Positions 62,560-64,000 of a stretch of DNA of 64,000 nt are shown here, in pieces. Source of the DNA: Glandiceps talaboti (Eukaryota; Hemichordata; Enteropneusta; Spengelidae); contig NC_135556.1 of assembly GCF_964340395.1 (NCBI RefSeq), positions 8,417,501-8,481,500 of the forward strand, written 5' to 3'. How positions within the stretch are numbered: the stretch's first letter is position 1; each line of letters opens with the position of its first letter. Position numbers and translations under genes: made by a program. The notes under the pieces were generated by a model, which was given only the letters and a program-made list of their open reading frames with translations, made no database searches and was not told the DNA's origin.

Positions 62560-63700
62560 AACCCACAATTTTTAAATATTTGGACATGGGGAGAAAGAAA
62601 ATTGTAGGGGGGGGTCAGTTTTTAGAAACATGGAATCGAGGAGGGTCGTACTTTACACGAAAGACGGCACTTGATTTAGATTGACATATCAGCCGTTGTG
62701 GGCGCAGTCTAACCCCCTTTCCCAAAATTAGGACAGGCTGATAAGCCCGGCCCGATGACATCAGTATAGTCTACACTTGATTTAACCCCTTGTAATTACT
62801 GAGTCCCGACAAACAATAAAGACTCACTAACGTTGCAGCAGTTGTTACTTAGGGAGCCATAGGTAATTACAGGGGGGGGCAGGGCCGTGGAAAATGGGGG
62901 GGGGGAAATCTTTTTACAAATTGGTCGTTGGTGGAGGCCATATTTAAGAAAATGGAAATTAGGGGAGTGCTAGGGTCACATTTTACATTGACTGACTTTT
63001 TATCTAACTTTCCATTATTTTGTTAGTTTGGCATGATACACCACCAATGCCACCGGTTCCAAATCCTACTGCTACCACATCCCACCACTGCCACCATTGT
63101 AAAGTAATAATCATGATAGCACTTCAGTGAAATGCAGTGAATTCACTGTTAGTTATGGTGTGAGGAGAGGAGCGGGTATCACAGTAGTAAAGGGAGAACA
63201 GCATGGTAAAATATTGGGGGATAATGTGGTGGAGTGGAGATGTTGACCTCAGTTCGAGGTTGTCAGTTAAGTTGTGCGCTCACTGTCTAGTCTTCGGGAG
63301 TTCTGGACTTCACTTCAGCCGGTTCGATCCAAACACAGGCATTGATTTACTGCAAACAAAAACTCACTGTAGTGGTATAGTGGGAAACAACAAATGCCTT
63401 TAAAAACTATAAATGACTACAGAAAAATTCACTGTCTCCAGTGAAACATAGGACCTCCTGATTACTAATGTTGAGTTCTAACGACTATGTGGACCGGGTG
63501 TTAAAAATGTTTTTCGTTGAAATATTTAAACATTTTGAACAGGAGGAGGGTCATATTGTAGAGAAAGAAAATTGAGGGAGTGTCACTTTTTTTGCAAAAC
63601 GGACTATGGGGAAGGTCACATTTTATGCCACAGTCCGACCTTGATTTCCCCGACATTCCCCCTGTAATTGCTGACGGCTCCCTTATCAGTCGTCCCCCCG
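62560..63700. repeat. G-rich degenerate repeats flanking the minisatellite
   Basis: Related strings occur at 61395-61480, 62580-62660, 62905-62990 and 63540-63640: GGGG-rich run, AGAAAGAAAATTG(A/T)(A/G)GGG, then GGTC(A/G)(C/T)A(C/T)TTTA. At 63040-63100 CTACCACATCCCACCACTGCC resembles a decayed 36-bp unit. No gene between here and 64000. Confidence 0.5.
62694..62776 (+). repeat. Dispersed repeat, family H, copy 2
   Basis: GTTGTGGGCGCAGTCTAACC through GGACAGGCTGATAAGCCC to ATAGTCTACACT, about 80% like copy 1. The two copies bracket the 36-bp minisatellite. Confidence 0.75.
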
Positions 63701-64000
63701 TCAAAGAATGAAAAATAGTCAACTTCTGAGAAGTGTTGTATTTAAAGTAATGACTCGTGCAATTCAAATATGTTATCATGGAACATTGTATTACTCTATG
63801 AGGGGTGTTCACATTTTCAACGATTCGTTCTTCGTTCTTTTTTCGAGGTCTTCATAAACCACTTGATTACATAATCTTTATGAAATATGACGACAGTGTT
63901 ATTCATTATTATCTCTTTATGATGAACACATCAAAGGTGAAAAAATACACCACCATGACTTTTCTTCGGCAAGCGAGCTCCTCCCTCGTTGGAATACAAA

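Noticed and set aside
63240-63350. tRNA gene or SINE head with GGTTCGATCC
   Set aside because: The B-box-like string has no convincing A box, cloverleaf or tail.

Overview
The window looks like a metazoan nuclear genome. It has spliced genes with GT-AG introns of about 0.3-4.7 kb, a ribosomal protein gene with a non-coding first exon and a TOP-like start, AT-rich intergenic DNA, and a heavy load of microsatellites, minisatellites and fold-back (MITE-like) elements. I cannot name the species. The protein families and the repeat style fit a marine invertebrate bilaterian (hemichordate, lancelet, lophotrochozoan or similar); this is inference.

Layout: 1-18.7 kb holds no recognisable protein gene, only fold-back elements and long simple repeats (GA, CAGA, TGTC, TTTG/TATG, CATA). 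At 18776-19372 (-) is a one-exon gene for a small PH-domain protein, with a well-placed TATA, initiator, CCAAT and CRE promoter. 19.7-24.6 kb is intergenic and carries two well-delimited MITEs. 24.6-28.1 kb is a tandem array of a 123-bp unit, with decayed relatives out to about 30.3 kb. 31.3-42.7 kb (+) is a complete eight-exon carotenoid oxygenase gene (BCO1/BCO2/RPE65 family), whose introns are packed with copies of at least four repeat families. A 23-bp minisatellite follows at 43.9-44.3 kb. 46372-48431 (-) is a two-exon RING-CH (MARCH) E3 ubiquitin ligase gene, convergent with the oxygenase and divergent from RPL31. 49.5-54.5 kb (+) is ribosomal protein L31: a non-coding exon, then four coding exons and a poly(A) signal. 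54.5-64 kb is intergenic, with a fold-back element, a SINE-like sequence, a 33-bp minisatellite and a 36-bp minisatellite that is open in three frames.

The four genes have unrelated jobs: carotenoid/retinoid metabolism, membrane-protein ubiquitination, translation and probable lipid-linked signalling. Nothing suggests a functional cluster. The points most worth following are a possible dual-targeted oxygenase (in-frame upstream AUG with a presequence-like extension), microsatellites serving as the polypyrimidine tract of two introns, the 123-bp array with a forkhead-like core in nearly every unit, and several fold-back families with two or more copies here.
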